DNA of 7,150 nucleotides from positions 277-7,426 of the forward strand of contig DNXA01000094.1 of the NCBI GenBank assembly GCA_003506065.1, given 5' to 3'. The notes under the pieces are model-generated. The model had not been told where the DNA came from, searched no databases, and saw nothing but the letters and a program-made list of their open reading frames with translations. Positions 1 through 7,150 of this stretch are shown here, one piece after another (within the stretch, counting starts at the first letter, position 1; each line of letters opens with the position of its first letter). The position numbers and the translations under genes were made by a program. The DNA comes from Actinomycetota bacterium. Lineage in GTDB: Bacteria; Actinomycetota; Actinomycetes; S36-B12.

Positions 1-1807
1 AAAAGCGCACGTTGATCGCCACGGCACCCAGGGTTGGTGGTGAGACCAAGGTTGCGAAGTCACCCGCGAGCTGCGCAAGCACGGTGCGTTGCAGTGGAAT
101 GGGTTCTGGGACGAAGCCAGAAAGAGACCACGCTGCACCGATGTAGGTGACGGAGCTGAATGCCAGCGCGCCGATCACCCAACGCCAGTCGGCTGTCGTG
201 ATCAGACTGACCAGATCGACATCGGCCAGCTGGCCGAGCAGAACGTAGCCGGCGATCGTGCCGGCCACGGCCAGGATCAGGGTGCGGGGCTTGATGCGTT
301 GGAGCTGGATCGGCTCGCCAACGTCGTCGGGGCCGATCTCGATCAGGGTGTTGCGCAGTGCCACGAGCAGGTCCTTGTGGCGCCGAAGGGCCTTGCGTGT
401 GGGTGCCGACAGCGCGACGGTCTGCAGGGCAGGCAGGGCGCGCGAGAGTCCGGCCACGCCCAGCACAGTTCGACCTGTCGCGATCGCTCGGTCAGCGCCA
501 GCCAGCAGCGCAAGAGTGCAGAGCATCTCGGCGAGGTCGATTCGCAGAGCAACATCTGTCGCTGCAACTGAGCCGGTGTCCTGGCCTACCAGCCACACGG
601 TTTCATCGGTGCCTCGAATGAGGTGCCCGGCGTGCAGTGATCGATGGCTGATGTGGTGTTCGTGCAATGTGCGCAATGCCCGCCACGCCTGTTCGAGGTC
701 AGCGTCGGTGAGTTCCTCAACCTGCGCGAAGCTGGAGCCTTCGATGTACTCAAAGGCAAGAACGCAGGAGTCTGAATTGATCTCAGACGCCAGCAGCAGT
801 CGTGGTTCGGCCGCGCCTGCTGCCTGGGCGGCATAGGACGTCAGCGCTGCATGTTCAAGGGTGCGGCGCATATTGGATCGGCCATTGACCTGGTCCTCGC
901 GCAGGCGCAGGGCCGTCCAGGCGGCGGTCGCAAGCCCGGAACCCTCCATGTCGCGGTCGAAGACGGTGACGCGCAGCACGGCTCCATTGCGCGTGACGGC
1001 CTGGTACCGGCGCCCGCGTCGAGTGGTCTCCTGCGCAACAAGGGAGATCACCGGGAAGCCACTGAGTTCCAGGGCTTGAGCAACCGCAACGCCGGATGGG
1101 CGCGAGGTCGGGGTGCCGAAGGCGTAGCGGACGATCAGGCCGACTCCCCAGCCAATGGAGATGGAGATGAGCATCCCCGCCAAGGCGATGGCTGAGCTCA
1201 GCACGGTCACCGTGGCCACCGAGCCGATGACGATCACGCTCAGGACGCTCCACGGACGTCGGCCCATGAGCCGAGCCACGGTGATGAAGGCGATGAGTCC
1301 GCCAAGGATGCGCGCCGTTGATGCGCCTCCTGAGCTGGCCGATCCGGTGAGCGCAGTGAGCAGTCGAGGTGAGTCCAGATGTGTGACGACGGTCGCCAGC
1401 ACCGTCAGCAGCACGATGGTGAACAGCGAGGCGATCAGGGAGTCGAGCAGCTGCCTCAGTCGCTTGCGCACGACCAGTGAGATGGATGCGGCGATCGGCA
1501 GCCCCAGAGTTCCGATGCCCCCCACGACATTGAGCAGTAAGACGACAAGCGATGGCAGCAGGCTCGCGCCAGTTGAGAGATCGGCGTCCAGGCCCGCACT
1601 CGTGCTTGATGCGAACCAGGCGGCACCGACAATTGCAAAAGTGAGGGCAACGGCCACCAGGAAGCGGGCCAGGTCAAGGGGGCGACGCACGCGAGGAGGG
1701 ATGAGTCCGTCCTCGATGACTACCGTTGTTGAGGTCCCGGGCTCGACGGCGGGCTGATCTACCAGCCCGTCCTCATGCTCCACGGGCTGGTCAGTCACGG
1801 GGGCCAT
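1..1807 (-). CDS. Membrane protein with kinase-like domain and LPG-synthase-TM (flippase-like) domain, partial (C-terminus beyond window)
   Basis: The minus-strand frame is open from an ATG at 1807-1805 to the left edge, giving 602 residues with no stop. Upstream in this frame there is a stop at 1861-1859 and no other ATG, GTG or TTG, so the start is well supported, although the ribosome site is poor (AAAGGG about 13 bases away). An acidic N-terminal tail (about 1-42) precedes hydrophobic segments near 46-65, 83-112, 121-142, 165-180, 186-203 and 205-226. A soluble region (about 235-500) follows with protein-kinase-like layout: FEYIEG near 352-357, HRSL at 388-391, VWLVGQD at 404-410 and IDLAEML at 423-429. 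Membrane segments resume near 506-525 and 539-560, and the visible end (VSPPTLGAVAINVRF) resembles the start of the flippase-like LPG_synthase_TM domain. Such domains occur in MprF-type and YbhN-type proteins that move or modify lipids. The substrate here is unknown. The kinase-like part looks catalytically dead: Asp of HRD is Ser390, the following Asn is His395, and DFG reads GQD. Family assignment is from memory of motif layout, without a database search. Confidence 0.82.
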   Translation of the reverse strand, partial: MAPVTDQPVEHEDGLVDQPAVEPGTSTTVVIEDGLIPPRVRRPLDLARFLVAVALTFAIVGAAWFASSTSAGLDADLSTGASLLPSLVVLLLNVVGGIGTLGLPIAASISLVVRKRLRQLLDSLIASLFTIVLLTVLATVVTHLDSPRLLTALTGSASSGGASTARILGGLIAFITVARLMGRRPWSVLSVIVIGSVATVTVLSSAIALAGMLISISIGWGVGLIVRYAFGTPTSRPSGVAVAQALELSGFPVISLVAQETTRRGRRYQAVTRNGAVLRVTVFDRDMEGSGLATAAWTALRLREDQVNGRSNMRRTLEHAALTSYAAQAAGAAEPRLLLASEINSDSCVLAFEYIEGSSFAQVEELTDADLEQAWRALRTLHEHHISHRSLHAGHLIRGTDETVWLVGQDTGSVAATDVALRIDLAEMLCTLALLAGADRAIATGRTVLGVAGLSRALPALQTVALSAPTRKALRRHKDLLVALRNTLIEIGPDDVGEPIQLQRIKPRTLILAVAGTIAGYVLLGQLADVDLVSLITTADWRWVIGALAFSSVTYIGAAWSLSGFVPEPIPLQRTVLAQLAGDFATLVSPPTLGAVAINVRF

Positions 1808-1884
1808 GGTGTCAGATCTGCCCTTTGGCCCTAACGCGCTATGCAGCCTCAGCAGAAGTCAGGCCCAGGTGGTACCAATGGCCC
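1808..1884. promoter_or_regulatory. Divergent intergenic region between the membrane-protein gene and the adnA-adnB operon
   Basis: These 77 bases are the only non-coding stretch in the window and must hold the start signals for the leftward gene. They are also the most likely place for the promoter of the rightward operon. I see no convincing -35/-10 pair on either strand and no clear inverted repeat that would mark an operator. Promoters could partly lie within the opposing coding sequence. The call rests on gene layout, not on a recognised motif. Confidence 0.45.
1867..1872 (+). promoter_or_regulatory. Candidate ribosome binding site for adnA
   Basis: AGGTGG lies 12 bases before the ATG at 1885, a slightly long spacing. 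A nearer ATG at 1878 is out of frame. The next in-frame start candidates, GTG 1921 and ATG 1969, have no comparable purine-rich sequence at good distance, and the latter leaves only 26 residues before the Walker A motif. The site therefore supports 1885 moderately. Confidence 0.5.
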
Positions 1885-4800
1885 ATGAGCACCGCTGCGG
1901 GGCAGTCCCGCTTCCAGCGCGTGTGGGAGCTCGACTCCACTGCGCTGCTCCCGAGCGGCGCTCTTGCCATGGATGCTGAGCAGATGCAGGTGGTCAATCA
2001 TCGGCATGGCCCGTTGTTGGTGCTGGCGGGTCCTGGCACCGGCAAGACTTTGACCCTCGTCGAGGCCATCGTTGCCCGGCTGCACGACGTTGACGAGCCG
2101 ATAACCCCAGAGCAGGTCCTGGCGCTCACCTTCGGTCGTCGCGCTGCGGCTGACCTGCGAGATCGGCTCGTTGGCCGGCTCGATGGGGCAGTCCTGCCCA
2201 CAGTGGCCACCTTCCATTCCTTCGCCTATGGGCTGCTCCAGCAGACCGCAGCCCCGGAGGACTACCGCGAGCCCCCGCGGCTGCTCTTCGGCGCCGAAGA
2301 GGATGTCCGGATCCGCGAGCTCCTGATGGGCGCCGTCCAGGACAGCGCGATTCAGTGGCCAGATGATCTGCAGGGGGCTGTTGGCACCCTTGGCCTGGCC
2401 AACGAGGTCCGGGCAGTGCTCGCCCGGGCCAAGACGCTGAATCTGACTGCGGAGCAGTTGCGGTCCATCGGTCGCCGATCTGACCGGCCGGCTTGGGAGG
2501 CCCTGGGTGAGTTCGCCGCGATCGAGAGCCAGGTCATGGCCCTTGAGCACGTGCTCGACTACGTCTCCCTGCTCAGCGAGCTGGTCGTTCGCCTTGGCTC
2601 GGATCCCAACGCGCGGGAGCGCTTCCGACTCATCGTCGTCGATGAGTACCAGGACACCGATCCCCTGCAGATCGCCTTGCTGCGCGCCCTCGTCGGCCCG
2701 CGCACGACCGTGATCGCAGTCGGTGATCCTGACCAGGCGATCTACGGCTTTCGTGGTGCTGACGCCGCAGGGCTGCTGGAGTTCCCCAGCACTTTTGGAT
2801 CCGAGGCAAGTCCGGCTCCGATCGTGGTGCTGGGCACCACCAGAAGATTTGGGCCAGCCATCCGCGATGCCGCCACGCGCATCATCGACAAGGTGCCCCT
2901 GCGCGGGCTGCCAGCAGATGTCGTGGCTCGGCATCGCAATCCGAGCACCCGCGCGCTGCAGGAGTCCGAGCCGATCAGCATCCGCTGCTATGCAAATGAG
3001 CTCACGCGCGCAGCGGGGATAGCAGAGCACATGCGCGAGTTGCACCTGCATGCCGATGTGCCGTGGTCGCAGATGGCGGTGCTGGCTCGCAGTGGGGCGG
3101 ACATGGCAACGATTCTTCGCGGACTTCGGCAGGCCGGGGTGCCAGCGGTCGTGGCTGCCGATGAGATCCCGCTGCGCCTGGAGCCCGCTGTGGGCGTGCT
3201 GCTTCAGGCCTTGGAGATTTCCGCCGACCCCCAGCGCATCTCCGTCTCTCAAGCATCGGAGTTGCTCGCTGGTCCGCTGTGCGGACTTGATGTCACGCAA
3301 CTGCGTCAACTCGGCCGTGCATTGCGTGCCCAGGCCCGCGCACTACAGCCCTCCACTACCCCAGCCCCCGCCGATCAATTGATCAGCGAAGTGCTCAAGG
3401 GCACGCGCGAATGTCCTGATGATGAGCAACTGGCGCAGATCAGCACAGCGATTGACCGGCTGCGTCGACTCTTGGCAGGCGCACACGATCTGATCACCCA
3501 TGGATCCGCGCCGGCCGAGGTGCTCTGGTTCCTGTGGTGGGGGGAGACTTCGGGCCACGGCCGCGCGCATGGGTGGCCAGAACGCCTCCGCAGAGCTGCC
3601 TTGAGTGGTTCGGCAACTGCCGATCACGACCTTGATGCCGTGATGGCCTTCTTCGATGCCGCGCGACGAGATTCCAATCGGTTCAGGGGCTTCCAAGGGC
3701 TGCGCAACTTTCTCCTGGCTCTGCGCGATCAGCAACTGCCAGCCGAATCAGTGGCCGAACGTGCGGTACATGGCGAGGTTGTGCGCGTGCTCACCGCCCA
3801 CCGGGCCAAGGGCCAGGAGTGGGACTGCGTCTGGATCGTCGGAGTTCAGGAAGGGCAATGGCCCGATCTTCGTCCGCGCGGCAGCGTGCTTGAGGCTGAT
3901 CGGCTCACCGCTCTTGGCCTGGGCCCTGCCGTGTCTCCTGGCGAGCTGCTGGCCGAGGAGCGGCGCCTCCTGTACGTCGCCATCACGCGAGCCCGACGCA
4001 GTTGCGTGCTGGCAGCAGTGCAGACCGCTGATGAATCCGGACCCCAGCCGAGCAGATTCCTTGAGGAGCTGCAGGTACCGAGATACGACATGCAGATGCA
4101 TGATGCGGCGATTACTTCCCTGCCCACCCTCATTGCTCGGCTTCGTTCCGCTGCGATCGATCCAGCCAGTTCGCCGGGGCTGAGAACTGCGGCACTTCAG
4201 CAGCTGCGCGGTCTGGCCCAGCAACGCGATGAGTCCGGTGAGGCGCTCCTGGCGGCAGCACAGCCCGAGCGCTGGTGGGGGGTGCTGGCGCCCAGCCAAT
4301 TCTCCGAGCCGATTCGGCCGGCCGATCAACCGATCGGGCTGTCGGGCAGTGCAATTGAGAACATCATCACCTGCCCGCTTCGGTGGTTCCTCGAACATGA
4401 TGTGCATGCCGATGTGATGCGTGGTGAGGCCACCAAGTTCGGCAGTGTCATTCACGCGCTCGCGGATTTCATCGCCAAGGGCGAAGTGCCTGACGAACTC
4501 GATGCTGCCGATGCCTGGATCGACCGGGTCTGGAGCGATCTTCGCTTTGAAGCACCCTGGCAGAGCGTCAGTGAACGCACTCTGGCTCGAGAGGCGCTGT
4601 CTCGCTTCCTGAACTATCAGCGCCAGGCTGAACGCGTACTCCTTGCTACTGAGGAGCGCCGCATTGCAGTGATCGAAGTCCCCACACCTGAGGGTGGGGT
4701 GGAGCAGGTGCGCATCCACGGACTCCTGGACCGCATCGAGGTCGACGATCGTGGTCGACAGGTCGCGATCGACTTGAAGAACATGAAGCGGCCTCCTGCC

Positions 4801-5112
4801 GACAAGGATGTGCCTGAGCATGCACAGCTGGGCATGTATCAGCTGCTCTTGCGTGAGAATGGTGCGGAGCTTGGCGGTGCGGCGCTGGTGCAGTTGCGCA
4901 CGGGTACCACTGCCGATCCCGATGCGCCAAAGGTCCAGTTGCAACCGCCTCTTGATGCGCAGTCACCCACCTGGATCGAAGTGGAATTGGGTCAGGCTGC
5001 CGCACTTCTGCGAAATGAGCAGTTCGAAGCTCGGGTCAACGGCTTCTGTGACTTCTGTGCCTACCGCTCCATCTGCCCAACGCAGACCTCAGGTGCGCAG
5101 GTGATCTCATGA
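1885..5112 (+). CDS. adnA: AdnA-like subunit of ATP-dependent helicase-nuclease (UvrD/Rep motor plus RecB-type nuclease)
   Basis: The 1075-residue protein is close to the length I recall for mycobacterial AdnA (about 1050). It is expected to pair with AdnB in the cytoplasm and resect double-strand DNA ends using ATP. The superfamily 1 motifs are all present in order: Walker A GPGTGKT 49-55, LTFGRRAA 81-88, TFHSF 109-113, Walker B DEYQD 253-257, GDPDQAIYGFRG 280-291, TTRRFG 318-323, HRAKGQEW 639-646 and LLYVAITRAR 695-704. A spacer with AEVLWFLWW (544-552) and DLDAV (582-586) resembles actinobacterial AdnA. The C-terminal nuclease shows a GxxxH-type His857, Asp949, Asp963-x-Lys965 and Gln981-xxx-Tyr985. 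Cys830 together with Cys1055, Cys1058 and Cys1064 (CxxCx5C) fits the Fe-S cluster of AddB/AdnA-type nucleases. The frame stays open upstream to 1726, but that extension runs antisense into the neighbouring gene, so ATG 1885 is preferred. The stop overlaps the adnB start. Motor and nuclease residues look intact; one variation is DLKNMK where DxKTG is common. Confidence 0.9.
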   Translation: MSTAAGQSRFQRVWELDSTALLPSGALAMDAEQMQVVNHRHGPLLVLAGPGTGKTLTLVEAIVARLHDVDEPITPEQVLALTFGRRAAADLRDRLVGRLDGAVLPTVATFHSFAYGLLQQTAAPEDYREPPRLLFGAEEDVRIRELLMGAVQDSAIQWPDDLQGAVGTLGLANEVRAVLARAKTLNLTAEQLRSIGRRSDRPAWEALGEFAAIESQVMALEHVLDYVSLLSELVVRLGSDPNARERFRLIVVDEYQDTDPLQIALLRALVGPRTTVIAVGDPDQAIYGFRGADAAGLLEFPSTFGSEASPAPIVVLGTTRRFGPAIRDAATRIIDKVPLRGLPADVVARHRNPSTRALQESEPISIRCYANELTRAAGIAEHMRELHLHADVPWSQMAVLARSGADMATILRGLRQAGVPAVVAADEIPLRLEPAVGVLLQALEISADPQRISVSQASELLAGPLCGLDVTQLRQLGRALRAQARALQPSTTPAPADQLISEVLKGTRECPDDEQLAQISTAIDRLRRLLAGAHDLITHGSAPAEVLWFLWWGETSGHGRAHGWPERLRRAALSGSATADHDLDAVMAFFDAARRDSNRFRGFQGLRNFLLALRDQQLPAESVAERAVHGEVVRVLTAHRAKGQEWDCVWIVGVQEGQWPDLRPRGSVLEADRLTALGLGPAVSPGELLAEERRLLYVAITRARRSCVLAAVQTADESGPQPSRFLEELQVPRYDMQMHDAAITSLPTLIARLRSAAIDPASSPGLRTAALQQLRGLAQQRDESGEALLAAAQPERWWGVLAPSQFSEPIRPADQPIGLSGSAIENIITCPLRWFLEHDVHADVMRGEATKFGSVIHALADFIAKGEVPDELDAADAWIDRVWSDLRFEAPWQSVSERTLAREALSRFLNYQRQAERVLLATEERRIAVIEVPTPEGGVEQVRIHGLLDRIEVDDRGRQVAIDLKNMKRPPADKDVPEHAQLGMYQLLLRENGAELGGAALVQLRTGTTADPDAPKVQLQPPLDAQSPTWIEVELGQAAALLRNEQFEARVNGFCDFCAYRSICPTQTSGAQVIS
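5099..5112 (+). promoter_or_regulatory. adnB ribosome binding site and ATGA stop/start overlap
   Basis: AGGTG at 5099-5103 sits 5 bases before the ATG at 5109, inside the last codons of adnA. The adnB start and the adnA stop share ATGA (5109-5112). This arrangement usually gives coupled translation, which fits two subunits needed in equal amounts. It also fixes the adnB start firmly. Confidence 0.8.
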
Positions 5113-7150
5113 GCGACATCAGTCGCCACCAGCTCAATGGCATCGTCGGATTCGATCTCAGCGATGAGCAATGGCAGATCGTGAGTTCGCCGCTTGAGCC
5201 CTCCGTCGTCGTTGCTGGCGCCGGATCCGGCAAGACCACCTCGATGTCTGCGCGCGTTGCCTGGCTGGTGGGCAGTGGGTGGGTCACTGCCGACCGCGTT
5301 CTTGGGCTCACCTTCACCAACAAGGCCGCCGCGTCCCTGGGCACCAGCATGCGTCGAATGCTCAATGACATGCGCACAGGCCATCTGCCAGAGCAATCCG
5401 ACGATGACATCAGCTTGATTGCTGAGCCACAGGTCCAGACCTACAACGCATTCGCCGCGCGCATCCTCGGCGATCACGGGATCCGGATCGGCCGAGAGTC
5501 CGGCGCTCGCCTGCTGGCCGACGGGGCTCGTCAGCAACTGGCCTACCACGTGGTCTGCACGAGTCTGCTGCCACTTGAATCCCTCGAGAAGAATCCCAGC
5601 TCGATCGCCACTGATCTCCTGCGGCTCGATGATCAGTGCAGTGAGCTTGATCTGGATCCGATCGATCTCATGAAGTGGGATCAGGAACTCATGAGTTCGC
5701 TGAGCGCGCTTGAACCACTGCAGAAGAACGGCAAGGAGACTCGCCAGACCGCTGCAAAGCGAGTACTCCTTGCCCAACTCATCCAGGAGTGGCGCGAGGC
5801 GAAGCTGAGTCGCGAGGTCATCGACTACAGCGATCAGACTCGGCTGGCGCTGGAGTTGATCCGCTCGTATCCATCAATTGCAATGCAGATTCGCGAGCAG
5901 TTCTCCGTAGTGCTACTCGATGAGTATCAAGACACCTCGATAGCCCAACGGCATCTGCTGCAGGCACTTTTCGGTCAGGGGCATCCGGTCACGGCCGTCG
6001 GCGATCCGTGTCAGGCGATCTATGGCTGGCGCGGTGCCAGCGTGGACAATATTGAGAATTTTCCGCATCACTTTCCTGCGGTCCGCGGTGGTCAGTTGCT
6101 TCCCTCAGCGCGCTATACCTTGAGCGCCAACAGGCGTTCGGGTCATTCAATCCTGACCGTCGCAAATGAGCTGTCGCATGCCCTTCGCGCGCAGCACACA
6201 GGACTGCTCGAACTGCAGTGGGCTGATACAGGCAAAGGTGCTGGTGATGTCGCTGTCGGCCTGTTCGAGCATGTGTCGCAGGAGCGCTCTTGGATCGTTG
6301 ATCGGATTCAGCAATTGGGCGCAGCAACGCAGCAGCGCTGGGGCGAAATCGCAATCCTGGCGACCACCGGCAAAGAGCTTGCTGAGTTCGCGAATCTCCT
6401 GACTTCGGCAGATGTGCCGGTGCAATTGCATGGCGCGGCGGGATTGCTGAACAAGCCACTGGTGGTCGAGGTGCGCAGCGTGCTGGAGGCTGTGGTCGAT
6501 CCGATTGCCAATCCTGCGGTGGTGCGCCTGCTCGCCGGGCCACGCTGGGCCATTGGTCAACGCGATCTTGTTTCGCTCGGGGTTCGCGCAGTTGAGCTCG
6601 CCGGTTCCGCGCATCGAGTGGATGCACACGATGTGGGCGAGGCTCTGGATGAGGCGGTGGCAGGCGCCGATGGAGTCGAGATGACCTCACTCAGTGAAGC
6701 CACCTTCGACTTGGGTGATCCGACTCGTTTCTCCCCGGAAGCCGCCGAGCGGCTCCAGCAATTCGGACGCGAACTGATGGAGTTGCGGCGTCACTCCAGT
6801 GAGCCACTGGTGGATTTTCTCGGACGAATCCTTCGCACCGCTGGCCTTGATGTTGAGTTGGCGCTGGCATCTGATGACGCACAGATGAGCTGGATGAGCT
6901 TCCTGCGCCTTGCTGCTGAGTTCACTGATCTCGAGGGTCGTTCAACGCTGAGCGCATTTCTTCGGCGATTGCGTGACGCCGAGCGATTTGATGTCGATCT
7001 CAACGTCGATGTCGTACAACGCACCGACGCCGTCCAGTTGATGACGGTGTTCAAGGCCAAGGGCCTGGAGTTCGCCCATGTGTTCGTCCCGGGTTTTGTC
7101 GATGGAGCATTTCCTGGCGGCAATGCCCGGGGACAGTGGCCAAGCAGTGC
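5109..7150 (+). CDS. adnB: AdnB-like subunit of ATP-dependent helicase-nuclease, partial (C-terminus beyond window)
   Basis: The frame opens at ATG 5109 and continues without a stop to the right edge, giving 680 full codons of a protein that is usually about 1100 residues. It is a UvrD/Rep superfamily 1 motor: Walker A GAGSGKT 37-43, LTFTNKAA 67-74, TYNAFA 111-116, Walker B DEYQD 271-275, GDPCQAIYGWRG 298-309, LSANRRSG 338-345 and a motif V region FKAKGLEF 648-655. GDPCQ with a cysteine is, as I recall, typical of AdnB rather than of UvrD. In mycobacteria AdnB supplies the main translocating motor and a second nuclease domain. Motif VI and the nuclease are expected past the window edge, so nuclease competence cannot be judged here. 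Two motif histidines seen in most relatives are replaced, by Asn113 and Phe648. Its place directly downstream of adnA, with a four-base overlap, supports the identity. A UvrD/PcrA-type helicase is the main alternative, made less likely by the partner gene. Confidence 0.87.
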   Translation, partial: MSDISRHQLNGIVGFDLSDEQWQIVSSPLEPSVVVAGAGSGKTTSMSARVAWLVGSGWVTADRVLGLTFTNKAAASLGTSMRRMLNDMRTGHLPEQSDDDISLIAEPQVQTYNAFAARILGDHGIRIGRESGARLLADGARQQLAYHVVCTSLLPLESLEKNPSSIATDLLRLDDQCSELDLDPIDLMKWDQELMSSLSALEPLQKNGKETRQTAAKRVLLAQLIQEWREAKLSREVIDYSDQTRLALELIRSYPSIAMQIREQFSVVLLDEYQDTSIAQRHLLQALFGQGHPVTAVGDPCQAIYGWRGASVDNIENFPHHFPAVRGGQLLPSARYTLSANRRSGHSILTVANELSHALRAQHTGLLELQWADTGKGAGDVAVGLFEHVSQERSWIVDRIQQLGAATQQRWGEIAILATTGKELAEFANLLTSADVPVQLHGAAGLLNKPLVVEVRSVLEAVVDPIANPAVVRLLAGPRWAIGQRDLVSLGVRAVELAGSAHRVDAHDVGEALDEAVAGADGVEMTSLSEATFDLGDPTRFSPEAAERLQQFGRELMELRRHSSEPLVDFLGRILRTAGLDVELALASDDAQMSWMSFLRLAAEFTDLEGRSTLSAFLRRLRDAERFDVDLNVDVVQRTDAVQLMTVFKAKGLEFAHVFVPGFVDGAFPGGNARGQWPSS

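Noticed and set aside
1155..1757. Plus-strand open frame of 200 codons opposite the membrane-protein gene
   Set aside because: The minus strand here encodes clear hydrophobic membrane segments. The plus-strand product is Ser/Arg/Thr-rich, as expected from the complement of such a gene.
1840..1845. TATGCA as a possible -10 element for adnA
   Set aside because: No acceptable -35 hexamer lies at the right distance upstream, so it cannot be told from chance.
1726..1884. 53-codon upstream extension of adnA to an ATG at 1726
   Set aside because: It would overlap the first codons of the divergent gene. The extension is Arg/Pro-rich without family similarity, and ATG 1885 has a plausible ribosome site and gives an N-terminus of normal length for AdnA.
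1849..3309. Long antisense open frame of 486 codons on the minus strand inside adnA
   Set aside because: It lies wholly opposite a strongly supported helicase gene. The translation shows no domain, is rich in Gly, Arg, Gln and His as expected of a high-GC shadow frame, and has no clear ribosome site.
3748..4944. Antisense open frame of 398 codons on the minus strand inside adnA
   Set aside because: It overlaps the motif V/VI and nuclease coding region of adnA and has no recognisable motif. It is explained by the codon bias of the plus-strand gene.
5061..5777. Antisense open frame of 238 codons across the adnA-adnB junction
   Set aside because: It is opposite the conserved Walker A region of adnB and shows no domain or start signal, so it is a shadow.
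5989..6690. Antisense open frame of 233 codons on the minus strand inside adnB
   Set aside because: The translation is dominated by Arg, Pro, Ala and His without structure and lies opposite helicase motifs III and IV of adnB.

Overview
The window carries three protein genes in GC-rich DNA with strong G/C preference at third codon positions. The protein families match Actinomycetota (high-GC Gram-positive bacteria). Two of them form the adnA-adnB helicase-nuclease operon typical of that phylum. The third is a multi-domain membrane protein of the kinase-like plus flippase-like type that I associate with actinobacteria. I cannot name a genus from the sequence. No RNA gene, mobile element, CRISPR array, repeat array or terminator was recognised.

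Layout: positions 1-1807 (minus strand) hold the N-terminal 602 residues of a membrane protein that runs off the left edge. It has an N-terminal multi-span membrane module, a cytosolic kinase-like domain whose catalytic motifs are degenerate, and the beginning of a lysylphosphatidylglycerol-synthase-TM (flippase-like) domain. A 77-base gap (1808-1884) separates it from the divergent plus-strand operon. Positions 1885-5112 hold a complete AdnA-like protein of 1075 residues: a UvrD/Rep superfamily 1 motor followed by a RecB-type nuclease domain with an apparent Fe-S cluster. Positions 5109-7150 hold the first 680 residues of the AdnB-like partner, which starts inside the adnA stop codon (ATGA overlap) and runs off the right edge.

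How the genes work together: in mycobacteria AdnA and AdnB form a heterodimer that unwinds and resects double-strand DNA ends, the actinobacterial counterpart of RecBCD/AddAB. The overlap and matching order here fit stoichiometric co-translation of the two subunits. The divergent membrane gene has no obvious functional link to DNA repair; sharing a short intergenic region is the only connection visible.

The most unusual signals are the missing catalytic residues in the kinase-like domain and two AdnB motor motifs in which an expected histidine is replaced. I found no convincing wholly new system. The window is mostly chromosomal core-type content with some lineage-specific sequence deviations.
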